Part shown: one piece after another, positions 14,912 to 25,175 of the stretch | Position numbering within the stretch: the first letter of the stretch is position 1 | Layout of the letters: every line of letters starts with the position of its first letter | NCBI GenBank assembly: GCA_035294245.1 | Contig: DATGLG010000006.1 | Span: 1 to 31,898 of the forward strand | Direction: 5' to 3' | DNA from: DATGLG01 sp035294245 | GTDB taxonomy: Bacteria > Pseudomonadota > Alphaproteobacteria > JACZXZ01 | DNA: 31,898 nucleotides | Made by a program: the position numbers and the translations under genes | The notes under the pieces: generated by a model | Database searches by the model: none | What the model saw: only the letters and a program-made list of their open reading frames with translations | Told to the model about the DNA's origin: nothing

Positions 14912-15676
14912 ATGTCCAGACGCAAGCGAATCTACGAAGGCAAGGCCAAGGTGCTTTACGAGGGCCCTGAGCCGGGGACCCTCGTGCAGTACTTCAAGGA
15001 CGACGCCACCGCCTTCAACGCGCGCAAGCGCGGCGTGATCACGGGAAAGGGTGTCCTCAACAATCGCATTTCCGAATACCTGATGACGCGGCTCGGCGAG
15101 ATCGGGGTACCCACCCATTTCCTGCGCCGGCTCAATATGCGCGAGCAGCTCATCCGCGAGGTCGAGATCATCCCCCTGGAGGTGATCGTGCGAAACGTGG
15201 CGGCGGGATCCTTTGCCGAGCGCTTCGGCATCGCCGAGGGCACGGCCCTGCCCCGCTCGATCGTCGAGTATTGCTACAAGAACGACGAGCTCAACGATCC
15301 CATGGTATGCGAGGAGCACATCACCGCCTTCGGCTGGGCGACGCCCCAAGACCTCGACGAGATCATGTCGCTGGTGCTGCGCATCAACGACTTCCTCTCG
15401 GGGCTCTTCCTCGGCGTCGGCATTCGGCTCATCGACTTCAAGGCCGAGTTCGGGCGGCTGTGGAACGGCGACGACATGCGCATCGTGCTCGCCGACGAGA
15501 TCACGCCGGACAGCTGCCGCCTATGGGACCTCAAGACCAACGAGAAGCTCGACAAGGACCGCTTCCGGCGCGACCTCGGCAATGTCGCCGAGGCCTATCA
15601 GGAGGTGGCGCGACGGCTGGGCATCATGCCCGAGGCCGGACCCGGAGACCTCAAGGGCCCCACGGTGATGCAATAG
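14912..15676 (+). CDS. purC: SAICAR synthetase (phosphoribosylaminoimidazole-succinocarboxamide synthase)
   Basis: ATP-dependent ligation of aspartate to CAIR, giving SAICAR. The 254-residue protein shows the PurC start RRKRIYEGKAKVLYEG with the nucleotide-binding glycine loop, the EVIVRNVAAGSFAERFG substrate motif, LIDFKAEFGR and LADEITPDSCRLWD (metal and CAIR binding). I start at ATG 14912, where the family similarity begins. It is the first gene of a tight cluster: purS begins 20 bp downstream, then purQ and purL. An in-frame upstream extension lacks similarity and runs over the predicted promoter. Confidence 0.96.
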   Translation: MSRRKRIYEGKAKVLYEGPEPGTLVQYFKDDATAFNARKRGVITGKGVLNNRISEYLMTRLGEIGVPTHFLRRLNMREQLIREVEIIPLEVIVRNVAAGSFAERFGIAEGTALPRSIVEYCYKNDELNDPMVCEEHITAFGWATPQDLDEIMSLVLRINDFLSGLFLGVGIRLIDFKAEFGRLWNGDDMRIVLADEITPDSCRLWDLKTNEKLDKDRFRRDLGNVAEAYQEVARRLGIMPEAGPGDLKGPTVMQ

Positions 15677-15696
15677 CGCGGCGAGAGACTAGCGGG

Positions 15697-15939
15697 ATGA
15701 AAGCGCGGGTCCATATTACCCTCAAGGGCGGCGTCCTCGATCCGCAGGGCAAGGCTATCGCCCAGGCCCTAGGCTCTCTCGGCTTCGCCGGCGTCAACGG
15801 CGTCCGCCAGGGGAAGTATATCGAGATCGAGCTCGCCGAGACCGATCGCGTCAAGGCGCAGGCCGCCGTAGAGGCGATGTGCCGCAAGCTCCTCGCCAAT
15901 ACGGTGATTGAGAACTACGCGATCGATCTGGTTGGGTGA
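15697..15939 (+). CDS. purS: Phosphoribosylformylglycinamidine synthase subunit PurS
   Basis: An 80-residue subunit that bridges PurL and PurQ and is needed for ammonia transfer in the multi-subunit FGAM synthase. Family features are KARVHITLKGGVLDPQGKAI at the N-terminus, GVRQGKYIEIEL in the middle, and the C-terminal MCRKLLANTVIENY. The length is standard. Its presence fits the small form of PurL encoded downstream, since large single-chain PurL enzymes do not need PurS. It lies 20 bp after purC and 61 bp before purQ. Confidence 0.95.
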   Translation: MKARVHITLKGGVLDPQGKAIAQALGSLGFAGVNGVRQGKYIEIELAETDRVKAQAAVEAMCRKLLANTVIENYAIDLVG

Positions 15940-16000
15940 GCGCCGTGGCCCGCGCGGCGCCCGGCAGCGACCGCAAGCCTTCGGGAGAATTGAGCGCGCC

Positions 16001-16686
16001 ATGAAAGCCGCCGTCATCGTCTTTCCGGCCTCGAACTGCGACCGCGACGTCCAGGTGGCGCTCGCGAAGACGCCGGGGGTCGAGCCCGTTATGGTCTGGC
16101 ACAAGGAGACGGAGCTTCCCAAGGTCGATCTCATCGTGCTGCCGGGCGGCTTCGCCTTCGGCGATTACCTGCGCGCGGGTGCGATGGCGGCCCATTCGCC
16201 GGTGATGTACGAGGTCCGGCGCCGGGCCGAGCGCGGCACGCCCGTCCTCGGCATCTGCAACGGCTTCCAGGTGCTGACCGAGGCGGGGCTCCTTCCCGGC
16301 GCCTTCCTCCAGAACGCCGGCCTCAAATTCGTCTGCAAGGACGTCCACCTCAAGGTCGAGACCAGCCAGAGCCTGTTCACCAGCAAATACGAGTCCGGCC
16401 AGGTGGTGCGCATCCCGATCGCTCATCACGAGGGCAACTACTTCGCCGACGACGACACGCTCAGGCGCCTCGAGGAGAACGGCCAGGTCGCCTTCCGCTA
16501 CTGCAGCGAGCGCGGCGCCGTGACGCCCGAAGCCAATCCCAATGGTGCCGCGCGCAACATCGCCGGCATCTTCAACGAGAGCAAGACGGTGCTCGGCCTC
16601 ATGCCCCATCCCGAGCGCCTCGCCGATCCCGCCCTCGGCGGCACCGACGGCCAGGCCCTCTTCGATTCCCTTGCGGAGGCGCTCTC

Positions 16687-16690
<4 letters not shown>
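16001..16690 (+). CDS. purQ: Phosphoribosylformylglycinamidine synthase subunit PurQ (glutaminase)
   Basis: Class I glutamine amidotransferase subunit that supplies ammonia to PurL. The 229-residue protein has the nucleophile elbow GICNGFQ with Cys86, and the His203/Glu205 pair in MPHPER, completing the triad. VFPASNCDRDV at the N-terminus is the PurQ signature, and LPGGFAFGDYLRAG is the oxyanion loop. The start at ATG 16001 matches the family's MKAAVIVFP beginning. The stop codon overlaps the GTG start of purL, which implies coupled translation of the two subunits. Confidence 0.96.
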
Positions 16691-18936
<2,246 letters not shown>

Positions 18937-18938
18937 AG

Positions 18939-19175
18939 ATGGCGATGGCCGCCAGCGAAATCGAGCGCCTCATCAAGGAGGCGCTCCCGGACGCCAAGGT
19001 CACCATCGAGGATCTCCGCGGCGACGGCGATCACTACGCCGCCCACATCGTTTCCGCAGCCTTCAAGGGCAAGACGCGCGTGCAGCAGCACCAGATCGTC
19101 TATCAGGCGTTGCGCGGCCGCATGGGCAACCAGCTCCACGCCCTCGCGCTGCAGACGGCGGAACCCGCGGACTGA
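18939..19175 (+). CDS. BolA family protein
   Basis: A 78-residue BolA-like protein that in other bacteria and eukaryotes forms a [2Fe-2S]-bridged heterodimer with a monothiol glutaredoxin. It has the class II KH-like fold pattern, with GDGDHYAAHIVSAAF and the HQIVYQALRGRMG helix. The conserved C-terminal cluster-ligand histidine is present in QQHQ (most homologues have RHQ). It begins 2 bp after the purL stop and 21 bp before grxD, so the partner genes are adjacent. It is too short to be the E. coli stress-morphogen BolA proper and resembles the shorter IbaG/BolA2 type. Confidence 0.93.
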   Translation: MAMAASEIERLIKEALPDAKVTIEDLRGDGDHYAAHIVSAAFKGKTRVQQHQIVYQALRGRMGNQLHALALQTAEPAD

Positions 19176-19196
19176 CAACGGAAAGGTAAGTCGATC

Positions 19197-19535
19197 ATGG
19201 CCGGAACCGAGACGGCGGAGCAGATCCGCCAGGAAATCAGCAGCAACGACGTGGTGCTCTTCATGAAGGGTACGCCGGTCATGCCGCAATGCGGCTTCTC
19301 GGCCGCCGTCGTGCAGGTGCTCACCCATCTCGGCGTCAAGTTCAAGGGCGTCGACGTGCTGTCCGATCCGGCGCTGCGCCAGGGCATCAAGGAATTCAGC
19401 AACTGGCCGACGATCCCACAGCTCTACGTCAAGGGGGAATTCATCGGCGGCTGCGACATCGTCCGCGAGATGTATCAGTCGGGCGAGCTGGGCGAACTCC
19501 TGAAGACGCGCGGCATTCAGACGAAAGCGGCTTGA
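19197..19535 (+). CDS. grxD: Monothiol glutaredoxin, Grx4 type
   Basis: A 112-residue CGFS glutaredoxin. The active site MPQCGFS has the single Cys32 that binds a shared [2Fe-2S] cluster with glutathione; Lys24 in KGTP and the later TIPQLYVKGEFIGGCDI glutathione-binding loop are also present. It is used for Fe-S cluster transfer and iron sensing rather than disulphide reduction. The start ATG follows GGAAAGG. Position directly after the BolA gene supports a BolA-Grx complex. A strong intrinsic terminator follows at 19557-19583, making this the last gene of the pur-bolA-grx transcript. Confidence 0.96.
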   Translation: MAGTETAEQIRQEISSNDVVLFMKGTPVMPQCGFSAAVVQVLTHLGVKFKGVDVLSDPALRQGIKEFSNWPTIPQLYVKGEFIGGCDIVREMYQSGELGELLKTRGIQTKAA

Positions 19536-19556
19536 GCGGGTCGCATCGCCGGGTCA

Positions 19557-19583
19557 AAAAGGGCCGCAATCCGCGGCCCTTTT
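19557..19583. terminator. Intrinsic terminator, bidirectional
   Basis: AAAAGGGCCGC (19557-19567), loop AATCC, GCGGCCCTTTT (19573-19583) form an 11-bp stem 21 bases after the grxD stop. The flanking A and T runs give a T tract in both directions, so it can end both the pur-bolA-grxD transcript and the convergent fumC transcript. Confidence 0.9.
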
Positions 19584-19613
19584 GCTTCTTACTCTGCGTC
19601 GCGTGCCCTCATC

Positions 19614-21029
19614 TCATGACGGATGGGTCATGTCCTCGGGCCGCACCCAGGCGGTGAACTCCTCGCGCGTGACGAAGCCGAGCTTGAGCGCCGCCTCGAG
19701 CAGGCTGATTTCCTCGCGATAGGCCTTGAGCGAGATCTTCGCCGCCTTCTCGTAGCCGATATGCGGATTGAGCGCGGTCACCAGCATCAGGCTGTTGTCG
19801 AGATGCTCCTTGATGCGCTTCGCGTTGGGCTCGATGCCGCGCGCGCAATGCTCATCGAAGGCGCGGCAGGCATCGGCCAGGAGCCGCGCCGATTCCAGCA
19901 CGTTGTGGAGCATGACCGGCTTGAAGACGTTGAGCTGGAAATTGCCCTGGGAGCCCGCGAAGGCCACGGCCTGGTCGTTGCCGAAGACCTGGACGGCGAC
20001 CATGGTCATCGCCTCGCATTGGGTGGGGTTGATCTTACCCGGCATGATCGAGGAGCCCGGCTCGTTCTCCGGGATCTTGAGCTCGCCGAGCCCGGCGCGC
20101 GGCCCGCTCGCATACCAGCGAATGTCGTTCGCGATCTTCATCAGCGCGCCGGCGAGGGTGCGCAGGGCGGCACTCGCATTCACCATGGCGTCATGGGCCG
20201 AGAGAGCCGCGAACTTGTTGGCGGCGGAGACGAAAGGCTTGCCGGTCTCCTCGGCGATCTTGCGCGCCGCCACATCGCCGAAGCGGGGATCGGCGTTCAA
20301 GCCGGTGCCGACGGCAGTGCCGCCGATGGCAAGCTCGTAGAGGCCGCTTGCGGCGTGGGCGACGCCGGCGGTCGCCTGGTCGAGCTGCGCCACCCAGCTC
20401 GAGACGACCTGGCCGAGGGTCACCGGGGTCGCGTCCTGGAGATGAGTGCGGCCGACCATCACGATGCCGGCGAAGGCCTTGGCCTTGGCGTCGAGCGTGT
20501 CGCGCAGCGCGCGCAAGGCGGGAATAAGGGTATTCTCGATCTCCTCGACCGCCGCGATATGCATCGCCGTGGGGAAGGTGTCGTTCGAGGACTGGCTGCG
20601 ATTGACGTCATCATTGGGATGGATCGGCCGCTTCGATCCGGGAACGCCGCCCGCCAGCTGGATCGCCCGGTTCGCGATGACCTCGTTGGCGTTCATGTTC
20701 GATTGGGTGCCGGAGCCCGTCTGGAAGACGACGAGGGGGAACTCGTCGTCCCATTTCCCCGCGATCACCTCCTCCGCCGCGCGCACGATGAGCGCGACTT
20801 TCTCCGGGGGAAGCTTGCCAAGCTCGCCATTGGCGAGGGCGGCGCATTTCTTAAGAATGCCGAGGGCGCGGATGACCGGCCGGCCCCAGCGGAAGCGATC
20901 GACCCCGATGGGGAAATTGGCGATCGAGCGCTGGGTCTGGGCACCCCAGAGGCGCTCGCGCGGCACCCGCACCTCGCCGAGGGAATCCTCCTCGATGCGA
21001 TAGGCGGCTTCGGTGGCAGCGGTCGTCAT
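19614..21029 (-). CDS. fumC: Class II fumarate hydratase
   Basis: Hydrates fumarate to malate in the TCA cycle without an Fe-S cluster. The 471-residue tetramer-type protein has the superfamily signature GSSIMPGKINP (residues 325-335), GSGTQSNMN near 105-113, HPNDDVNRSQSSND (137-150) and GRTHLQDATP with His196. The ATG follows GGAAAGGACGCG. It is convergent with grxD and divergent from the DUF1275 gene. Fumarate released by the purB reactions would feed this enzyme, though nothing in the layout shows co-regulation. Confidence 0.97.
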   Translation of the reverse strand: MTTAATEAAYRIEEDSLGEVRVPRERLWGAQTQRSIANFPIGVDRFRWGRPVIRALGILKKCAALANGELGKLPPEKVALIVRAAEEVIAGKWDDEFPLVVFQTGSGTQSNMNANEVIANRAIQLAGGVPGSKRPIHPNDDVNRSQSSNDTFPTAMHIAAVEEIENTLIPALRALRDTLDAKAKAFAGIVMVGRTHLQDATPVTLGQVVSSWVAQLDQATAGVAHAASGLYELAIGGTAVGTGLNADPRFGDVAARKIAEETGKPFVSAANKFAALSAHDAMVNASAALRTLAGALMKIANDIRWYASGPRAGLGELKIPENEPGSSIMPGKINPTQCEAMTMVAVQVFGNDQAVAFAGSQGNFQLNVFKPVMLHNVLESARLLADACRAFDEHCARGIEPNAKRIKEHLDNSLMLVTALNPHIGYEKAAKISLKAYREEISLLEAALKLGFVTREEFTAWVRPEDMTHPS

Positions 21030-21091
21030 CGCGTCCTTTCCTCCCCGTTGCGGACGTCGTCGGGACGGGTGTCCCCTCTCTCCAATATTAA

Positions 21092-21097
21092 TATAAT
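21092..21097 (+). promoter_or_regulatory. Perfect -10 hexamer in an AT-rich patch
   Basis: TATAAT sits inside the 16-base all-A/T stretch 21084-21099, unusual in this GC-rich sequence, 33 bases before the DUF1275 start. I see no good -35 box at 16-18 bases upstream. The patch could also serve the divergent fumC gene. Confidence 0.4.
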
Positions 21098-21130
21098 TAC
21101 GCCGCCCGCGACGCGCTCGGCGGGCCCAGA

Positions 21131-21772
21131 ATGCGGGAGGCCTGCGGGGGACGCCGCGTGCTGCAAGCGCTCATCCTGGCCCTGATCGCCGGATACGCCG
21201 ATTCCGTCGGCTATCTCAGCTTCGACGCTTTCGCCGGCATGATGACGGGCAACACGATCCTCCTCGCCATTGCGCTGTTCGGGGCGGACCCGCTCCACGC
21301 CGCGCAATACGCCGCCATCATCCTCGCCTTCGTCGCGGGCGTCATCGTGTCGCTGCTACTGCGGCGCCTCGCGGCGCCGCTCTTCGCCCTGCTGGCCGTG
21401 GAAGGCGTTGCGATCCTCGTCGCCGCCTTCGCGCCGCCCGAGGCAGCACCCGACGTGCTGGCCTTCGCCATGGGGCTGCAGAACGCCGCCGTCACCCAGT
21501 TCGCCGGCGTCACGCTCAATACAGTCTTCCTCACCGGCAATCTCCAGAAGCTCACCCAGGGCCTGTTCGAGCGGCTGTGGCCGGCGTCTGGCACCCCGCC
21601 CGCAAGCCCCCGCAGCCTCGCCACCACGGCTCTCGTCTGGCTCGGCTATCTCGGTGGTGCCGGGCTCGGCGCCGCTGCGCACAAGTTCGTCGCCAGGCCG
21701 CTCCTGCTCGTCCTCATCCTGCTCCCGCTCGTGGCGCTGGTTCATCCCGGGGACCGCGCGGTGGATCCTTGA
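21131..21772 (+). CDS. DUF1275 (YoaK-like) membrane protein
   Basis: A 213-residue polytopic membrane protein with six hydrophobic segments. The DUF1275 pattern is clear: AGYADSVGYLSF at the first helix, then GMMTGNTI after it, and later the second-half repeat GLQNAAVTQFAGVTLNTVFLTGN. The family is widespread and uncharacterised. The ATG at 21131 has no convincing ribosome site; GTG 21158 has GGGGGA 6 bases upstream and begins just before the first helix, so the true start may be there. It is followed by an HxlR regulator whose promoter overlaps this gene's stop codon. Confidence 0.85.
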   Translation: MREACGGRRVLQALILALIAGYADSVGYLSFDAFAGMMTGNTILLAIALFGADPLHAAQYAAIILAFVAGVIVSLLLRRLAAPLFALLAVEGVAILVAAFAPPEAAPDVLAFAMGLQNAAVTQFAGVTLNTVFLTGNLQKLTQGLFERLWPASGTPPASPRSLATTALVWLGYLGGAGLGAAAHKFVARPLLLVLILLPLVALVHPGDRAVDP

Positions 21773-21796
21773 TTGCTTTAGTAAATCGAGTATTAT
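21769..21796 (+). promoter_or_regulatory. Sigma-70 promoter of the HxlR gene, overlapping the upstream stop codon
   Basis: TTGATT (21769-21774) and TATTAT (21791-21796) lie 16 bases apart, with 4/6 and 5/6 consensus matches. The TGA stop of the DUF1275 gene falls inside the -35 box. AGTAAAT (21780-21786) and AGTAACT (21799-21805) repeat 19 bases apart across the promoter and could be an autoregulatory operator. Confidence 0.55.
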
Positions 21797-21868
21797 GAAG
21801 TAACTTAATCTCTCGTATGTCGGCTACCGCTGCCTGCGGGGCGGCGGCGCAGTGCTGAGGAGGGACGC

Positions 21869-22237
21869 GTGAACCCGAAATCGCGGATCGGAACCTGCCC
21901 CATGGACGCGATTCTGCGCCTGCTGATGGGACCATGGACCACCTACATCCTCTGGGTGCTACGCTCGGAAGGACCGCAGCGCTTCGGCGCGCTCCGGCGC
22001 AAGGTGGACGGCATTTCCGCCAAGATGCTGACCGAGCGGCTGCGCGCGCTGGAGGCTGCCGGCATCGTCGCGCGCCATTACGAGCCGACGATCCCGCCGC
22101 AAGTCACCTATTCCCTGGCAGCGCGCGGGCAGGAGCTCTCGCCCGCCCTCGACGAGCTCAACCGGATCGCCCTCAAATGGGCTGACGAGGACGGTGCGCA
22201 GGGGCCGCTCGCGGTGAAGAAGAGCGAAGCCGCCTGA
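21869..22237 (+). CDS. HxlR-family winged-helix transcriptional regulator
   Basis: A 122-residue DNA-binding protein of the HxlR family. It shows CPMDAILRLLMGPWTTYIL at the N-terminus, then GPQRFGALRRKVDGISAKML (recognition helix), TERLRALEAAGIVAR and the wing YEPTIPPQVTYSL. Cys10 lies where redox-sensing members such as HypR carry a reactive cysteine. It starts with GTG after a strong GAGGAGGG ribosome site. It has its own promoter overlapping the upstream gene. No divergent target gene is adjacent; the convergent MBL gene ends 30 bp downstream. Effector and targets are unknown. Confidence 0.92.
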   Translation: MNPKSRIGTCPMDAILRLLMGPWTTYILWVLRSEGPQRFGALRRKVDGISAKMLTERLRALEAAGIVARHYEPTIPPQVTYSLAARGQELSPALDELNRIALKWADEDGAQGPLAVKKSEAA

Positions 22238-22267
22238 CGCCCGCCGTCCCGGCAATCGGCGGCGCCC

Positions 22268-23128
22268 TCAGAAGCAATCAAGCGGCAGCTTGAGATAGCG
22301 GATGCCGTTCGCCTCAGGCGGCGGCAGCCTGCCGGCGCGGATATTGACCTGGATGGCGGGCAGGATGAGGGCCGGCATGTCGAGCTTCGCATCGCGCGCG
22401 GTGCGCATCCGCACGAAATCCTCCTCGCTGACACCGTCGCGGATATGCACATTGCCCGCGCGTTGCGCCGCGACGGTGGTTTCCCAGGCGAAGCGGTCGC
22501 GCCCGGGCGCCTTGTAGTCGTGGCACATGAAGAGCCGCGTCTCCGGGGGAAGCGCCAGAATCCGCCGGATGGAGCGATAGAGCTGTCGCGCGTCGCCGCC
22601 CGGAAAATCCGTGCGCGCGGTGCCGTAATCGGGCATGAAGAGCGTATCCCCGACAAAGGCCGCATCCTCGATGCGATAGGTGACGCAGGCCGGTGTATGG
22701 CCCGGTGTATGCATCACCTCGATCTCGAGCGCGCCGAGGGGCAGCCGCTCGCCGTCGCCGAGCAACCGGTCAAAGCCGCAATTCTCGCCGCCATCATTCG
22801 TCCCATCGAAGATCTTATCGAAGAAGGCCTGCACCTGCGCGACTCCGCCGCCGATGGCGACGGCGGCACCGGTGGCGCGCTTGATGTGCTGGGCCGCTGT
22901 GAGGTGGTCCGCATGGGGATGCGTCTCGAGCACCCAGGCGATGCGGATGCCGGCCTCGGCCGCGAAAGCGAGGATCGCATCCGCGGCGCGGCTGCTCGTG
23001 CGCGCGGCTTTCGCGTCGAAATCCAGGACGGGATCGATCACAGCGCCCGTCCCGCTGCCGGGATCGGAGACGAGATAGGACACCGTGAAGCTGGGCTCGT
23101 GAAAGAACGGATCGATCCGCACCGGCAC
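22268..23128 (-). CDS. MBL-fold hydrolase, persulfide dioxygenase (ETHE1/Blh) type
   Basis: A 286-residue metallo-beta-lactamase-fold protein. The metal motif THPHADH (His70, His72, Asp74, His75) is followed by HTPGHTP (His140, His144), GDTLFMPDYGTARTDFPGG and MCHDY with His203. The FMPDYGTARTDFPGGDA block and the C-terminal LPAIQVNIRAGRLP are typical of the Blh/ETHE1-like group that oxidises glutathione persulfide to sulfite using one Fe(II). The usual BigR/ArsR regulator and the rhodanese-type partners are not next to it. The GTG start has GGGAGG about 9 bases upstream. Alternative: another Blh-type hydrolase with a different substrate. Confidence 0.85.
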   Translation of the reverse strand: MPVRIDPFFHEPSFTVSYLVSDPGSGTGAVIDPVLDFDAKAARTSSRAADAILAFAAEAGIRIAWVLETHPHADHLTAAQHIKRATGAAVAIGGGVAQVQAFFDKIFDGTNDGGENCGFDRLLGDGERLPLGALEIEVMHTPGHTPACVTYRIEDAAFVGDTLFMPDYGTARTDFPGGDARQLYRSIRRILALPPETRLFMCHDYKAPGRDRFAWETTVAAQRAGNVHIRDGVSEEDFVRMRTARDAKLDMPALILPAIQVNIRAGRLPPPEANGIRYLKLPLDCF

Positions 23129-23283
23129 CGTCGCTGCCTCCCTGATCGGAATCTCTCCGGTCCCGTCCGCTTAAGCGTTTGCCTTCCAGGATAGCCAAAA
23201 ACACGGCGATGAGGTGTGAAATCTGCCACGCGCTCTTCGTCACGATGCTGATGATCCTGCTGCGCGAAGCCGCCATAATGCCG

Positions 23284-23307
23284 GCGCCGCGCAACCCGGC
23301 GCGGCGC
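23284..23307. promoter_or_regulatory. 8-bp inverted repeat upstream of the BKACE gene
   Basis: GCGCCGCG (23284-23291) and CGCGGCGC (23300-23307) flank an 8-base spacer, 31 bases before the start at 23339. It may be an operator, an RNA hairpin in the leader, or chance in GC-rich DNA. Confidence 0.3.
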
Positions 23308-23338
23308 ATTCGCCGTCGCCGTGAAAGCAAATGACTCC

Positions 23339-24169
23339 ATGAAACCCCATGAGCGCACGGTTGCCATCGCCGTGGCCCCCAATGGCGCGCGCAAGACCAA
23401 GGCAGACCATCCCGCCTTGCCGATGACGCCGGCAGAGCTTGCCGCCTGCGCTCAAGCTTGCTGCGCCGCCGGCGCCGCCATGATCCACGTCCATGTGCGC
23501 GACAAGGAAGGGCGGCATATTCTCGATGCCGAGGCCTATCGCGCCGCCTTCGCCGCCATTCGCAGCGCCGTCGGCGACCGGCTGATACTGCAAGCGACGA
23601 CGGAAGCCGTCGGCATCTATCCGCGCGCGGCGCAGATGGCGCTGCTGCGCAAGCTGCGTCCGGAGGCCGCCTCTCTCGCCATTCGCGAGATCATGCCCGA
23701 TGCGGCGAGCGAGGCCGAGGGAGCCGCATTTCTCGCCTGGGCCCATCGGGAGCGGATCTGGGCGCAATACATTCTCTACAACCCGGAGGAGGTCGTCCGC
23801 TTCGAGACGCTGCGCCGTCGCGGCGTCATTCCCACGGCGCGACCCTCGGTCCTCCTGGTGCTGGGCCGCTATACGGCCGGGCAGCAATCGGCGCCGCGCG
23901 ACCTTCTGCCCTTTCTCTCGGCCCTGGATCCGGCCGTCGACTGGTCCGTTTGCGCCTTCGGCCGCGACGAATGCGCCTGCGCCTTGGCGGCTGCCGCCCT
24001 CGGCGGCGGCGCTCGGGTCGGCTTCGAGAACAACCTCTTGCTCGCAGACGGCGCCACCGCACCCTCGAACGCAGCGCTCGTCGCCCAGCTTGCCGCCGGC
24101 CTCGCCGCCATGGGCCGCCGCCCCGCCACGGCCGACGAGCTGCGCGCGCGGCGCGCGTCGGATCGCTGA
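23339..24169 (+). CDS. BKACE family beta-keto acid cleavage enzyme (DUF849)
   Basis: A 276-residue zinc enzyme of the family that includes 3-keto-5-aminohexanoate cleavage enzyme; members condense a beta-keto acid with acetyl-CoA to give acetoacetate and a CoA ester. APNGARKTKADHPALPMTPAEL at the start is typical. Zinc ligands His50 and His52 are in MIHVHVRD, and the C-terminal GFENN holds the metal-binding Glu. Substrate specificity varies widely across BKACE and cannot be read here; carnitine, lysine-fermentation and other pathways use paralogues, and none of their genes are adjacent. The start at 23339 fits the family; an in-frame GTG at 23321 is possible. It is slightly shorter than most members. 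Confidence 0.88.
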   Translation: MKPHERTVAIAVAPNGARKTKADHPALPMTPAELAACAQACCAAGAAMIHVHVRDKEGRHILDAEAYRAAFAAIRSAVGDRLILQATTEAVGIYPRAAQMALLRKLRPEAASLAIREIMPDAASEAEGAAFLAWAHRERIWAQYILYNPEEVVRFETLRRRGVIPTARPSVLLVLGRYTAGQQSAPRDLLPFLSALDPAVDWSVCAFGRDECACALAAAALGGGARVGFENNLLLADGATAPSNAALVAQLAAGLAAMGRRPATADELRARRASDR

Positions 24170-24174
24170 GCCTC

Positions 24175-24945
24175 TTATTCGAGCCGCGCCGTCGCGAAGA
24201 CCGGCTCGCCCGCCAGCCAGCGGCGCGCCGCGTCGGGCGTCTCGAGCGCGATGAGAAGCCCGCGCACGAGATCGAGCCGCTCGTCCGGTCGGCCGGCCTC
24301 GATGGCGCCGACGATCAGCCCGGAGAGGACGCGATCGAACAGGCGGTGGTGCGCGGCATAGACCGGGACCTCCACCGCCTCGCCGCGCGCGCCGCGCTTG
24401 CACACCTCCACATCCATGGATTCGAGGCCGCGGCATTTGAGCGGCCGGGCCTCGTAGACCGTGCAGCGATCATCCGCCAGCATGGGGCAGGCCATCCGCG
24501 CCGCCAGGCGCTCGGGCGGAGCGACCGCCGCGACGGCGCGCAGGCGCTCGATGAGGGCCGCGCGCGCGGCGGGGGTGAAGCGCCGCTGGATATGTGCGGC
24601 CAGGCGCAGCACTTCGGCGGGGATCGCCATGACGATGGTATGGCAGCAATGGCCGCACCCGGCGCGACAGGCGATTGGGCGTTGCGGCGGCTCCAGGCGC
24701 CGGCTCTCGGGCGCCAGCGATTCGGCGAGGACCGCGGCTTCGGCTGCGAGGGCGAGGAGGTCGGCGGGCCGCGGCTTATCGCCCATGACCGCCGCCGCCG
24801 CCTCCCGTGTGGCGATATGGGCGCGGTCGGCGAAGGGCAGACGAGGATCGTCGACGAGGAGGGCCGTCACCCTCGCCCGCCCCCACTCCGCCAGGCCCTC
24901 GGCAGCGCGCGAGCGGCCGTGGCCTCGCTTTCCCGGCCACGCCAT
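24175..24945 (-). CDS. YkgJ-type cysteine-cluster protein (putative Fe-S or zinc binding)
   Basis: A 256-residue protein with the CxxCxxCC family signature: Cys93, Cys97, Cys100 and Cys101 (CRAGCGHCC), then Cys153, Cys161, Cys171 and Cys182 in AxCPML, DRCTVYEARPLKCRG and VCKRG. Such proteins are thought to bind zinc or an Fe-S cluster; function is largely unknown. It has an N-terminal helical extension of about 90 residues before the cluster, and a helical C-terminus. An in-frame ATG at 24990 would add 15 basic residues; I chose 24945 as the more family-like beginning. It ends 5 bp from the convergent BKACE gene. Confidence 0.82.
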   Translation of the reverse strand: MAWPGKRGHGRSRAAEGLAEWGRARVTALLVDDPRLPFADRAHIATREAAAAVMGDKPRPADLLALAAEAAVLAESLAPESRRLEPPQRPIACRAGCGHCCHTIVMAIPAEVLRLAAHIQRRFTPAARAALIERLRAVAAVAPPERLAARMACPMLADDRCTVYEARPLKCRGLESMDVEVCKRGARGEAVEVPVYAAHHRLFDRVLSGLIVGAIEAGRPDERLDLVRGLLIALETPDAARRWLAGEPVFATARLE

Positions 24946-25175
24946 AGCACCGCGCTGCCTTCGCCGATCCTCCAACCCCACCCCCATCAATGATGCTCGC
25001 TCGGCGGCCCTCCCGGAAGCGGCCGAAACCGGGACCCGATAAGACTCGCCGGTAGAAATCGCCGATTTCCGGGATATGGTAAAGTATTTGCTACCGCATC
25101 GATTGGGCGTTCTCTTGGCTTGTCTTTACCCCGGGCGCATGGAATCCTTGCACTCCGCTTTCGGCGCTCCCTGAG

